A stretch of 64,000 nucleotides of DNA, taken from positions 33,551-97,550 of the forward strand of contig JBBTCO010000009.1 of the NCBI GenBank assembly GCA_038043185.1. Reading direction: 5' to 3'. The stretch comes from UBA5009 sp038043185 (GTDB taxonomy: Bacteria; Bdellovibrionota; Bdellovibrionia; Bdellovibrionales; Bdellovibrionaceae). The stretch's first letter is position 1, and every line of letters begins with the position of its first letter. Both the position numbers and the translations under genes were made by a program. Below are positions 16,477 to 25,388 of the stretch, in pieces. The notes under the pieces are model-generated. The model was given only the letters and a program-made list of their open reading frames with translations, was not told the DNA's origin and did not search any database.

Positions 16477-18087
16477 CTATGGTGCGGTAAAACTAAAATT
16501 CGTATTCGCACCATTTACAGTCAGAGTTAATGTGTAACTCCCTGATACTGCTGGAACCCGGTAATACAAATCGGCATGGGAACTACCGGCAGGAATTGTG
16601 AAAGTATTTGTCGAGGCTGCCGCGCAGTTGCCATCGCCATCTGGATAAATATTTACAGCTCCGGGGCCGACCGTTTTATTAATTGTTAGGGTAGTGCCAC
16701 CCACGGGAGCGGGAACGGCAATTCCATAAGAATTCGTTAACACAACACGGAGAGGTCTTGCAGAACAGGTGGAAACAGGAATTATATTATTGTCACTCCA
16801 GAATTCCGCTCTGAAAATGCTTTGATCTCCTAGATTTTCCACTGAAACTCCGACCTCAATTGGAGTCGCACTACCATAGAACATACCTAAAACACGTGGT
16901 CCAATCGTAGTTGCCTTGAACCACACATCGGCTTTGCTAAGTGGTGAACCTGAAACTGTTACGGTAGAACCACTGAGCGTGGCACTATTCGTCATGCAGG
17001 TCGCGTCGCTCGTATAGTAATCTGCAAGCGTGGGTGAATTGAGTGTTCCATTGGTACCGGTAGCAAAGTTACCGCCCCAATAATAATATTGAAATTGGTA
17101 ACGATAGCAGACGTTAGGTAAAATTCTTCTTGGACCAGAAAAATCAAATAAATTATCTGAAGTGTTTTTAACCGCAAATTGCCTTTGAAAATTGGCGGTG
17201 ATACCCGAAGGAACACTTACCGGTTCAACTTTAAAAGTGTAGTTGCCAGGCGTAGATTGGGATGTATAGGAAACACATTTGTTTTGGATGCCCGGGGCTA
17301 AGGTAATAAACGAAGAGCCCCCTGAACAACTGCAATTGTCATACATAGTATAATTAGTTGTTCCATTGCTGATATTAATTTCCATATTTTGGTTGTTGAT
17401 CGCTGGTCTGCCACTGTTATCAAAAGTTCCGACGTAAAAGGCCTGGCAACTATTAGTTATGAAACCTTGTCGTGGAAAAAAATCTTTGGTGATCATAATT
17501 TGAGTGGGAATTCCACCATTGCCGCCGCCACCACTGCCATCTGCAAAATGACAGTCATCGAATTTATCCGTGGCGCTAAATGACGTCGAAATATCAACAG
17601 TGTTAGTTCCAGGAGTAAGACTCATCGTTTTTCGGCCAATAATGTGCATAGCAGAAAGATTTGCTTCATCTGGCTTTTGGCCGCCCTTGATTGTAGCGCA
17701 AGCCGCCCCTTGAGCTTTCATCCCCACTAAAAATATATTTCTATCTGGGCCCGTGGGAACTTCCAATGAAACTTCACTGCCTGCAGGAATTAATCCTGCA
17801 TAAGGATGAAAGCGCATTTTTTCAGTAGCCGTTGTTGAATCTTTGCAAAAGCTTGAACGCATAAAATCTTCTGGTCCACCAACAAAAACAGCATAACAAT
17901 TAACTTCAGCTAAGCTATTGATCGTTAAAGCTGGGCTAAATGCTGCCGGTCTTAGATCAGACATTTTTTCATCAGTCGAGCTAGAGGGGGTTAAGCGAAA
18001 AACAAGTTTAGAAGTCTCTTGTTTTGTACGCTCACAGGAAAGACCAAATAAACAAAAAATAATTAAAAACAGTCTATTTTTTCGCAT
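16477..18087 (-). CDS. Large lipoprotein, unknown function
   Basis: 536 residues. The lipobox LFGLSC places a lipidated Cys at residue 18. The mature part is rich in Ser, Thr, Gly and Asn, with a short Gly run (GSGGGGNGG) near 190, many Cys, and beta-sandwich-like repeats (GSSHADLYYRVPAVSGSYTLTLT). It is probably surface-exposed, made of Ig-like modules. No family is recognised. It converges on the TPR/barrel gene with only nine bases between the stops, and starts 40 bases after the stop of the cyclase gene on the same strand. Confidence 0.7.
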   Translation of the reverse strand: MRKNRLFLIIFCLFGLSCERTKQETSKLVFRLTPSSSTDEKMSDLRPAAFSPALTINSLAEVNCYAVFVGGPEDFMRSSFCKDSTTATEKMRFHPYAGLIPAGSEVSLEVPTGPDRNIFLVGMKAQGAACATIKGGQKPDEANLSAMHIIGRKTMSLTPGTNTVDISTSFSATDKFDDCHFADGSGGGGNGGIPTQIMITKDFFPRQGFITNSCQAFYVGTFDNSGRPAINNQNMEINISNGTTNYTMYDNCSCSGGSSFITLAPGIQNKCVSYTSQSTPGNYTFKVEPVSVPSGITANFQRQFAVKNTSDNLFDFSGPRRILPNVCYRYQFQYYYWGGNFATGTNGTLNSPTLADYYTSDATCMTNSATLSGSTVTVSGSPLSKADVWFKATTIGPRVLGMFYGSATPIEVGVSVENLGDQSIFRAEFWSDNNIIPVSTCSARPLRVVLTNSYGIAVPAPVGGTTLTINKTVGPGAVNIYPDGDGNCAAASTNTFTIPAGSSHADLYYRVPAVSGSYTLTLTVNGANTNFSFTAP

Positions 18088-18127
18088 ACGAGTTTTATCG
18101 GAATAAGAATGATATTTTAAAGCCAGA

Positions 18128-20782
18128 TCACTTAGTTTTCATGACATAAACACCATCCCAGTCCAAGGGAGGGGGTTCTGAAACGTATTCATCACAACGT
18201 TCGATATACACGTCACACACCGGATCTGGGCCCGATTGGGCAATGATTTGTTTAAAAAGCTCTTTAGCTTCGATGAATTTTTTAGAAAGATACAAATCAT
18301 AGGCTTTAATAAAATTAAGCAATTTTAACTTAAGTTTTTCGTCTGGCGGTCCTTCTTGTATTAGCTCATAAATTCTTACCGGGTCATTCTTTCCTTTAAC
18401 ACGGACTCGATCAATTTCCCGGGCCACGAATCGTTCTTTCACATCCTTATAGGTAAATTCGCTGATAATAATTTTTGAACCATATTCTTTGTTTGTGCCT
18501 TCTAGACGAGAGGCCAGGTTCACGGAATCACCCATAACGGTGTAGCTTTGTACAATATTGGATCCCATGTTTCCAACGCTCATTTCACCCGTATTAATTC
18601 CAATCCCGATGTCGATAAAAGGCAGTCCTTCAGCAGCAAAGGTCTTCTGCAGCTCTTTGAGCTTCACCAGACTTTGCAAAGCGCAGCGACAGGCCTGAGC
18701 CGCATGATCAGGGGAATTGATCGGGGCTCCAAAAAAAGCCATAATGGCGTCACCCATATATTTGTCCAGAGTGCCTTTGTTGGCGAAAACAATTTCCGTC
18801 ATTGGGGAAAGATAACGATTGAGCAGTTTAACTAATTCTTCTGGAGGCAATTTTTCCGAGATTGTAGTGAATCCTCTGAGATCTGAAAAGAAAACACTCA
18901 TGCGTTGTCTTCTTCCTCCGAGTTTAAGATTTTCTGATTCTTTTAAAAGCTCGTCAACGATGGCCGGCGAAACGTATTTTGAAAAAGTTGTCCGCAGTTC
19001 TTTTTTTGTTTTTTCCTCGGTAAAAAATCTAAAGATAGTTATTACAGAGTAAATCAGAATAAGAATTAAACTTAAAAAGATTCCTGAGGTTTTAATTTGC
19101 TGATGAACGAATAACCAGAAGTCGGTGATCACCGTGGCAAATAAAATAATATTCACCAAAACAAATGATTGCAAAGATGCCATGATCGAAAATGAAAACG
19201 ACAAGCTAAGGCCAAGCAAAAGAATAAGAATAGGCAGCCAAGTCACTTCATTGGAAACCATTTTTAAAAAATCTTTATCTAATAAATTAGCCAATGCGGT
19301 GAGGTGAATTTCGGGTCCAGGATAATTAGGTTCGGTAGGAGTATTACGCAAATCATAAAGAGCTCCGGCGGTGATCCCGATCATCAAATTTTTTCCAGCA
19401 AGAAAAGATTTTTTGTCAACGAGTTCCGAGCTAATGACCTTTTGTTGTGCAGAGCTTTTATTGGGTACACTTTTCAGAACCCTTAACGTATTTCGTTCTG
19501 TAAAGAGTTCTTTTGCTGGGACGTAGGGCAAACTCATTTGTGGGCCGTAATAATTGATTAAGAGTTGCCCAGCACTATCCACAGGAAGTTCCACAATTTT
19601 CGTTTCAGGGTTCGTACTTGGATCAACAATGCTAAATTGTGTAATTGATTTCCGAGCACGGTTCTTTGATTTTTCAATTTTTACATCGGCCCGATAAGAT
19701 TTTGCCAAAAGAAAAGATTGCAAAGCTAAGGACGGGATAAAACTGGAACCCATTTTATTTCCCGCACGGTAAAAGAGGGGATAGTGCCGTACGTAACCAT
19801 CGGAATCCAATTTAGCGATAAAACTTGCGGTGTATTCAGTCGCCTGTTGAAAATTGGGAATATTCGGTGTCCATTCTGCATATTGAGGCACGGGATGCAA
19901 CATTGATTCAGATTTAATTTTTTTAGAGAATTCATCCAAGGAAAGCTTGGATAAATCAGCATTCGTACTCATAAATTTTTTGTAATGCTGTTCTAATTGT
20001 TGCCGATCTCCTGCCGCGATAAAACGATCTTGTGAGTCAAGCCATTCACTGCAGTATTCAAAGAGGGATTTAGTTTCTCGAGAGGATAAATAATTTTTTT
20101 GAAATTGCGTAAGGTCGTCAGGGGATTTTTTTTCATAATAATTGAGGAGATTTTTTTGTTCATAACTTTGAACCTGGGAAAAGAAGGGTGAAAAAAGCTC
20201 ATTCCAAGGAAGTTCTTCCAATGAATTAGCGGTAAGATCTTCAACTATAAAAGTGGGATTTAATTTTACGATTTCGCTTCCGCCAGTTTTCAGAAAAGCT
20301 TCTGAAATACAATAATCTTGATAGGCTTGGTGGTTTGAAATACTTTCGCTAAAAGTTCCCAGGATTATTCGATCTTTGTATTTCGAAATTACTTGAGCCA
20401 TTTTATCATCGTTTTGCGGGGCTGCCTTTTCTGGTTCTGAAAAAATAATATCAAAAGCGACAGATTTCGCACCATATCCAAGTAATTTTTCTGTAAGTTC
20501 CGCCATAAGATCACGGCTCCAAGGCCAGCGACCAATTTCGCGTATTGAGTCATCATCAATAGCAATCAATGCTACAGGTGCATCAGAATTTTTTTGCTTT
20601 CGATAGCGATACTTAATGTCGTTGTAGCGAAGATCGGCGGACTCGAGGGTTTCAAAAAAAGAATTTGGCGATCTTTGATGTTGAATTTGTCGATGAAAAT
20701 CGAGATAAAAATATATCACGGTAGCTGCAACAACCGTAGTAAAGCTTCCTAATAAAAACGTTATTTTTTCATTTTTTGTCAT
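18128..20782 (-). CDS. CHASE2-domain adenylate cyclase
   Basis: 884 residues. One N-terminal transmembrane helix (residues 8-28), a large periplasmic CHASE2 sensor to about 500 (ALIAIDDDSIREIGRWPWSR and FDIIFSEPE are diagnostic), then three membrane helices to about 590. A class III cyclase domain spans 628-808. Metal-binding Asp residues are in FFSDLRGFT and GDAIMAFFG. Lys in LDKYMGD and Asp in TVMGDSVNL favour ATP over GTP. It should turn an envelope signal into cAMP. A C-terminal helical extension of about 75 residues follows. FecR-domain proteins such as 13613-14563 are common partners of CHASE2 proteins. Confidence 0.92.
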   Translation of the reverse strand: MTKNEKITFLLGSFTTVVAATVIYFYLDFHRQIQHQRSPNSFFETLESADLRYNDIKYRYRKQKNSDAPVALIAIDDDSIREIGRWPWSRDLMAELTEKLLGYGAKSVAFDIIFSEPEKAAPQNDDKMAQVISKYKDRIILGTFSESISNHQAYQDYCISEAFLKTGGSEIVKLNPTFIVEDLTANSLEELPWNELFSPFFSQVQSYEQKNLLNYYEKKSPDDLTQFQKNYLSSRETKSLFEYCSEWLDSQDRFIAAGDRQQLEQHYKKFMSTNADLSKLSLDEFSKKIKSESMLHPVPQYAEWTPNIPNFQQATEYTASFIAKLDSDGYVRHYPLFYRAGNKMGSSFIPSLALQSFLLAKSYRADVKIEKSKNRARKSITQFSIVDPSTNPETKIVELPVDSAGQLLINYYGPQMSLPYVPAKELFTERNTLRVLKSVPNKSSAQQKVISSELVDKKSFLAGKNLMIGITAGALYDLRNTPTEPNYPGPEIHLTALANLLDKDFLKMVSNEVTWLPILILLLGLSLSFSFSIMASLQSFVLVNIILFATVITDFWLFVHQQIKTSGIFLSLILILIYSVITIFRFFTEEKTKKELRTTFSKYVSPAIVDELLKESENLKLGGRRQRMSVFFSDLRGFTTISEKLPPEELVKLLNRYLSPMTEIVFANKGTLDKYMGDAIMAFFGAPINSPDHAAQACRCALQSLVKLKELQKTFAAEGLPFIDIGIGINTGEMSVGNMGSNIVQSYTVMGDSVNLASRLEGTNKEYGSKIIISEFTYKDVKERFVAREIDRVRVKGKNDPVRIYELIQEGPPDEKLKLKLLNFIKAYDLYLSKKFIEAKELFKQIIAQSGPDPVCDVYIERCDEYVSEPPPLDWDGVYVMKTK

Positions 20783-20793
20783 GCTTATTTAAA

Positions 20794-21249
20794 TTAAGGT
20801 CTTTCCCATATTTGGGTTCGTCCTAAAAGTGAAAATCCTAAATACCCTCGTACTTTTAATTTTTTTCCTTCTTCGAGAAGTTCAATCTTACAGCTGTAGG
20901 TTTTGCCATTATTTGGATCCAATATTGTTCCATCATCCCATTTTGTTGGATTTTTCTTTTTCATATCCCAAAGAATAGTCATGCCAATAACAAATTGGTC
21001 TTTTTTATCGCCGCTGCATTTATCACATTTAGGATTCTGATCTTCTTCTGGCTTTTTGAAAAGCTTGACGACTTTGCCGACAAGTTGTCCGTTTGCTTCA
21101 GTTATTTCGACAATTGATTTAGGCAAACCGGATTCATCATCAATGGTTTTCCATTGTCCAATTACGGTATTTTCGTTTGCCAGTGAGAACGGCATAAAGC
21201 CAATATTTATAAGTGAACTGATCAATGCAAATACAAAAAAGAACTTCAT
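20794..21249 (-). CDS. DUF2147-family secreted protein
   Basis: 151 residues with a signal peptide (to about PFSLAN) and the DUF2147 pattern: VIGQWKTIDDESGLPKSIVEI near the start of the mature chain, then GMTILWDMKK and WDDGTILDPNNGKTYSC, ending LRGRTQIWERP-like (LLGRTQIWERP). Members are small periplasmic beta-barrel-like proteins of unknown role. A Cys pair (CDKC) is present. It lies 74 bases after the VWA lipoprotein gene and 11 bases before the cyclase gene on the same strand, so it may join either transcript. AAGGGG precedes the ATG. Confidence 0.82.
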   Translation of the reverse strand: MKFFFVFALISSLINIGFMPFSLANENTVIGQWKTIDDESGLPKSIVEITEANGQLVGKVVKLFKKPEEDQNPKCDKCSGDKKDQFVIGMTILWDMKKKNPTKWDDGTILDPNNGKTYSCKIELLEEGKKLKVRGYLGFSLLGRTQIWERP

Positions 21250-21323
21250 ACTGTGCCCCTTGGTTTAAAGGAAGTAATCCGTTCTTATGTCATATTAGAA
21301 TGAAAGGAAAAACAAGTCTAAAT

Positions 21324-22451
21324 TTAGAGAGTCTGAAGTCGCCCCGTCTTGAAATTACCAAGACTTGCCGGCTTCGCTGTAATCCATATTTTTGCATTTT
21401 CAATACGTTGAAGTTTTAAATAAGGATTCAAGATAATCTCATTCGAGTCAGGTATGAACACGTACTCATTTTTTTCACGCTGAAGATGTTGTCTTTGATC
21501 TTCAGGTTGGTCTTTGGGACCGTAAGTAACAACTAAGCTGTCAATATCTGGAGTATATCCTATAGAAAATTTTTGTGTAGCTACTCGACGTGTTAACAGA
21601 TTCCCGAAGGAAGCTAATGTTTTTCCAAAATTATCTGAACATAAGTCTGCAAAAATAGCGTTGGATACGTCTAACAAGCTAGGAAAAGATTGAACAGGAC
21701 CTTTGCCGTCTTTAGCACAATTTGCACTGTTATTTGACAGTTCAGGCAAGGCAGCTGCGATCAGTACTTTTGAACGATCTCCACCTTTTAATTTCACCAA
21801 GCGTTGATAAAAATCTTCGGCAGAAAGCCCAGGGGTTACATCGTCTGCATCAGTTAAAAAGATCACAGCCAAGTGAGCATCTGGGAGATAGAAATCTTGA
21901 TTTACATTATGATTTCGCTCGGGATCGGTTATCGCTAATACTGGCGAATAAGATTCTTCGGCTTCGGGACCCCATTGAACTCCAATTAAAACTGTTTTTT
22001 TAAGTACTTCCTTTGGATTCGGAGTATTTCGCGTTATATAAAGTTGCTTGTCAGCAGAATTCAGACCAACAAGGGGTACGAGTTCACCGAGAGCGTTCAT
22101 CTTACGAACACCTGATGTTCCATAAACTTTAGTGTCATTTAAATATTTAGAATCATAGACTGGTACTACACCGATGCGATAATCAATTCGGGCATCATCA
22201 AAAAATTCATTAGCAAAAAGTTCGATATTTTCAGCCAGTTTAGCTTGGTAACCCTTCATCGATCCCGAGTTATCAACAACGAAAAGAATATTTACCTGAG
22301 GATCAGGCAAAGAACCAGATTGACTCTCTTCTGTTGTCACTTTGCCAAAAGTTTCTGGCGTGTCTTGTCTCTGTGGAGATTTGACATCACAGGATTGCAG
22401 AATAAAAAACCCAGCTGAAAGAATTAAGAATTTAATCTGGATTGAATTCAT
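21324..22451 (-). CDS. VWA-domain lipoprotein (CglB-like adhesin candidate)
   Basis: 375 residues. Lipobox LQSC puts the lipidated Cys at 21. A von Willebrand A domain begins near 52 (VNILFVVDNSGSMKG) with the metal-site motif D60-x-S62-x-S64, and a second acidic site FLTDADD near 200. Several Cys (including a pair around NCAKDGKG) suggest disulfides. In Myxococcus gliding, the VWA lipoprotein CglB (about 416 residues) is the surface adhesin linked to the Agl-Glt motor. This is the last gene of an operon with motor and barrel genes, and its start overlaps the previous stop by four bases. The CglB role is inferred from domain plus context, not from an alignment. Confidence 0.82.
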   Translation of the reverse strand: MNSIQIKFLILSAGFFILQSCDVKSPQRQDTPETFGKVTTEESQSGSLPDPQVNILFVVDNSGSMKGYQAKLAENIELFANEFFDDARIDYRIGVVPVYDSKYLNDTKVYGTSGVRKMNALGELVPLVGLNSADKQLYITRNTPNPKEVLKKTVLIGVQWGPEAEESYSPVLAITDPERNHNVNQDFYLPDAHLAVIFLTDADDVTPGLSAEDFYQRLVKLKGGDRSKVLIAAALPELSNNSANCAKDGKGPVQSFPSLLDVSNAIFADLCSDNFGKTLASFGNLLTRRVATQKFSIGYTPDIDSLVVTYGPKDQPEDQRQHLQREKNEYVFIPDSNEIILNPYLKLQRIENAKIWITAKPASLGNFKTGRLQTL

Positions 22452-23287
22452 AATTTTTTTACCTCAGTGTAATACGGACATTTTTGCGCTTTAACTTGAT
22501 AATGACCCACTTCATCGAGCCAAACTTCTTCATTTGAAATAGGAAATGTAATCGATTTATTAGCGTCAACTTTTTCAAATTTTAATTTTTCTTTTTTAGT
22601 TTTAGTATTTTCATCTAAAGTCATAACATTTTGAATCAGTTCGACTTCAATAACTTTCATTTTTTTAAGATTTGTTTTGATTTCTTCTAAATCAATTGCT
22701 GCCAACTGGCGAAGTCGAGATTGTGCTTGTGACATTTGACCCGCTTTTACAGAACTAATTAATTCTTTATCTCTAAAAAAATATCTTGGAAATTGGTCGG
22801 TCAATTTTCCCAGACTAATCATAGTGAGGTTAGCATCTTTAAGTTTATTCAAAACACTCCAGTGAGTTTCATTTAAGGGCTCTTCTTGAATTTTCTCTAG
22901 GGCATCTACTCGAGGAAGAATAATTTTTTTAAATGTGCTGATTTTTTTCAAAACATCTTTGTAAGCACAAATTTTCAAAGAAACAAATGTTGATAACATG
23001 TAGGTTTCCGGACCAACTTGCGCGGACCAAACCGGAGAAGCAATTGATTTTAAATCAGCTAAAGCTTCCTCATGTTTTCCTAATCGGGTTTTTGCCCAGG
23101 CTTTTTCTTCTAAAGATTCAAGCCAAAAATCAGAGTCCGACTTGACCTTCGAATATAAATCAATTGCGAGTTCAAGTTTATTTTTTTCATAAAGTGCACG
23201 CGCTTTATTCATAGTCGAAATGTCGCTATTGTTAGCAGCTTGTGCGTTTAAGCTTAAAAATGAAACGAGTAGCAAAAGTTTTACCAT
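22448..23287 (-). CDS. TPR-like exported protein of the gliding-type operon
   Basis: 279 residues, signal peptide ending LNAQAAN, then two helical repeats like TPRs (KARALYEKNKLELAIDLYSKV; EKAWAKTRLGKHEEALADL) and a longer helical region to about 210. The C-terminus (ISNEEVWLDEVGHYQVKAQKCPYY) is beta and may pack against a partner. It overlaps the barrel gene upstream by seven bases and the VWA gene downstream by four, so translation is probably coupled. It is likely a periplasmic adaptor. No precise family is recognised. Confidence 0.72.
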   Translation of the reverse strand: MVKLLLLVSFLSLNAQAANNSDISTMNKARALYEKNKLELAIDLYSKVKSDSDFWLESLEEKAWAKTRLGKHEEALADLKSIASPVWSAQVGPETYMLSTFVSLKICAYKDVLKKISTFKKIILPRVDALEKIQEEPLNETHWSVLNKLKDANLTMISLGKLTDQFPRYFFRDKELISSVKAGQMSQAQSRLRQLAAIDLEEIKTNLKKMKVIEVELIQNVMTLDENTKTKKEKLKFEKVDANKSITFPISNEEVWLDEVGHYQVKAQKCPYYTEVKKL

Positions 23288-24015
23288 ATAAGTATCCCTA
23301 AGCTAGCTTGTGCTAGTACCTGACTTTGTTGACGTTTATCTGTCAAAAGCAAATCTTGATAACGATGGTAGCGAACTTCTAAACGAGTTGTTACTCGAGA
23401 ACTAAGCCAAGTTCCTACACCGAGCGCTGCTGTGGTCAAATTTGTCGTTCCTGATAACAATTGGATCTGGCCATATCCTAAAGAAGTGTAAAGATCGAAA
23501 TGCGCCACAGCTGCATCAAATAAATTCAATTTTCCATAAATAGGATAATAGCTGATTGTAGCTATTGTAGATTGAACTGGGTAATCAAGCGCTGGAAATT
23601 TCTCTGTGCAACCAGGTCCTGCCGCTTGACAAGACTGAACGCGGTCATAAACAGCTGTTGCTTCTGAAGTTAGACTATTAAATGACTTTTGATGTTGAGC
23701 GCCAACAGACCAATGAGGATTGATATGGTATTCAAGCATAGCGCCACCGTTTTGTGTTTTCACATAACTGTCACCGCTACCCAAATAAGAGTAATTCATT
23801 CCCACTTCTACACGATTGTTGCGATCAACTAATCGATTTTGCACGATACGCACTTTTTGTTGAGTGTCGAGATTTCTAACTCGCTCAACGACTTCCTGAT
23901 TATCGCCCAAGGTATCGAAATCTTTTTTAAGATTTCTGGATTTTGCGGCAACTTGTGCTTGCGCCAAATTAATCGCGCAAATTAAGGTCAGTGTTAAAGT
24001 TAAAAGATGTTTCAT
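23281..24015 (-). CDS. Outer-membrane barrel, OMP_myx_plus (TIGR04565) type
   Basis: 244 residues with signal peptide ending LAQAQ. A short helix (VVERVRNLDTQQKVRIVQN) precedes a small beta-barrel. The sequence RLVDRNNRVEVGMNYSYLG, then PIYGKLNLFD and HFDLYTSLGYGQ, matches the pattern of the OMP_myx_plus family, found mainly in myxobacteria and Bdellovibrio relatives and including gliding-associated outer-membrane proteins. It probably provides the outer-membrane port or anchor of the trans-envelope machine encoded here. Start and stop overlap the neighbouring genes. Confidence 0.82.
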   Translation of the reverse strand: MKHLLTLTLTLICAINLAQAQVAAKSRNLKKDFDTLGDNQEVVERVRNLDTQQKVRIVQNRLVDRNNRVEVGMNYSYLGSGDSYVKTQNGGAMLEYHINPHWSVGAQHQKSFNSLTSEATAVYDRVQSCQAAGPGCTEKFPALDYPVQSTIATISYYPIYGKLNLFDAAVAHFDLYTSLGYGQIQLLSGTTNLTTAALGVGTWLSSRVTTRLEVRYHRYQDLLLTDKRQQSQVLAQASLGILIW

Positions 24016-25346
24016 TTAGTCACTCCTTTTCCTTTTGAAGTGGGTTGTGCTTTTTTATCTGGGCACAATTCTTCATTGGAAAGAATATTTAATTCTTTTT
24101 CAAAACTTTGAGATTTAATTTTTTCACCAACGGTGTTTTCCACTTTAAAAGTGAGTTTTTTAACCGCTGCTGATCGCGAACATGTTGGTGTCCATGTTAA
24201 CACACAGTTTTGTGATTCTTTATTTTGTTCAACAACAGGATCACATTTTACACTTTTACTGCCAGTTAAAGATGAAATATGTTTAAGAGTATCTTTGAGT
24301 TCAGTTTTACCAAGACCATTAGCTGATTTAATCGAAAATTTAATTTGGCTTTCAACACCAGATTTAACTTCTTTTAAATTTTGATCTTCCCAAGTTAAAG
24401 TTGGAGCTTGAGCAGCGTAACGACCAGTGAAACAAACCTGAGGTTGTACTGAACCGGTATTACTTACGCTAATGGCTCTGATGTAGAAACAAACTTTTAC
24501 TGATGATGATTGGGCATCAACATTTCCCTTACGATCACGATCATCGGCAAAACGTTCTGCATTTAAGATATAGTTGAATTTCCATCGAGTGGCGCCAATT
24601 TTTTGAATACTTTCTTTGCTTGTATCTTGCGTTAACATTGATGAACCATCAGCTACGAAAGCTTCCGTATTTGCATATCTAAAAGGTGTAACTTGGATTT
24701 CCGGAGTTCGTGGGTTTGTAGCACTGGCTGGATCTTCAATTTCAATTGAAAAAGGAATTTTCTGTCCTTCATCAACTCCATTTTCCAAAGACGTGTAATT
24801 TAAAATTTTTGGTTGGGCATTGTTGCGACTGATGAAGATAACAATTTTTTCTGGTTTTCCTGCAACCCCGATCAGTCTAGAGTCAGATGCTTCAGTAGGT
24901 GTAACAAGTATTTTCGTAGCTACTTCAGTGCCTTGCGCTCCTGGGGGAATAATTCCCATTGGAGGTTTCCACATTAAGGCATAAATTCCTGGGGTTGATG
25001 TAACTTGAATTTTTGGTTGATCTTGAAGTGGGAAATCTAATAAGCTAACCGTAAAGTTACTTATTTTCGTCGATTTTGGACTAATTTTTATTAAAATTTG
25101 TCCCTCTTTTCCTTCAATTAAATTTCCACTTCGACTTTGATCAGATTCTCCCATTTCGACAGTAAAAAGATCTGGTATAATCTTTTGATCTTCTGACTGC
25201 GGTCCGCCTTCAGTCAAAGGCTCGCCCTTAACATCTTTGTATTTTTTCAATGGATCGCTGCTTTGTCCACCACATCCTGGTAATAACATCAAAAGAGCAG
25301 CGCAAAGATGAACTCCAACTGCGATTTGTAAGAACTTCGTTTTCAT
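24012..25346 (-). CDS. Ig-like lipoprotein of the gliding-type operon
   Basis: 444 residues from 25346, chosen because AAAGGAGTTTTGAA precedes this ATG. The lipobox LLPGC gives a lipidated Cys near 25, followed by GGQSSDPLKKYKDVKGEPL. The rest is a row of Ig-like beta domains (about 100 residues each) with a few Cys, ending in a Lys/Gln-rich tail. It may act as a periplasmic or surface spacer between the connector and the barrel. No specific family is recognised. It starts 42 bases after the AgmX-like gene and overlaps the barrel gene by four bases. Confidence 0.75.
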   Translation of the reverse strand: MKTKFLQIAVGVHLCAALLMLLPGCGGQSSDPLKKYKDVKGEPLTEGGPQSEDQKIIPDLFTVEMGESDQSRSGNLIEGKEGQILIKISPKSTKISNFTVSLLDFPLQDQPKIQVTSTPGIYALMWKPPMGIIPPGAQGTEVATKILVTPTEASDSRLIGVAGKPEKIVIFISRNNAQPKILNYTSLENGVDEGQKIPFSIEIEDPASATNPRTPEIQVTPFRYANTEAFVADGSSMLTQDTSKESIQKIGATRWKFNYILNAERFADDRDRKGNVDAQSSSVKVCFYIRAISVSNTGSVQPQVCFTGRYAAQAPTLTWEDQNLKEVKSGVESQIKFSIKSANGLGKTELKDTLKHISSLTGSKSVKCDPVVEQNKESQNCVLTWTPTCSRSAAVKKLTFKVENTVGEKIKSQSFEKELNILSNEELCPDKKAQPTSKGKGVTK

Positions 25347-25388
25347 TTCAAAACTCCTTTGCAAGAAATCTTGCAATCATTTTCAATA

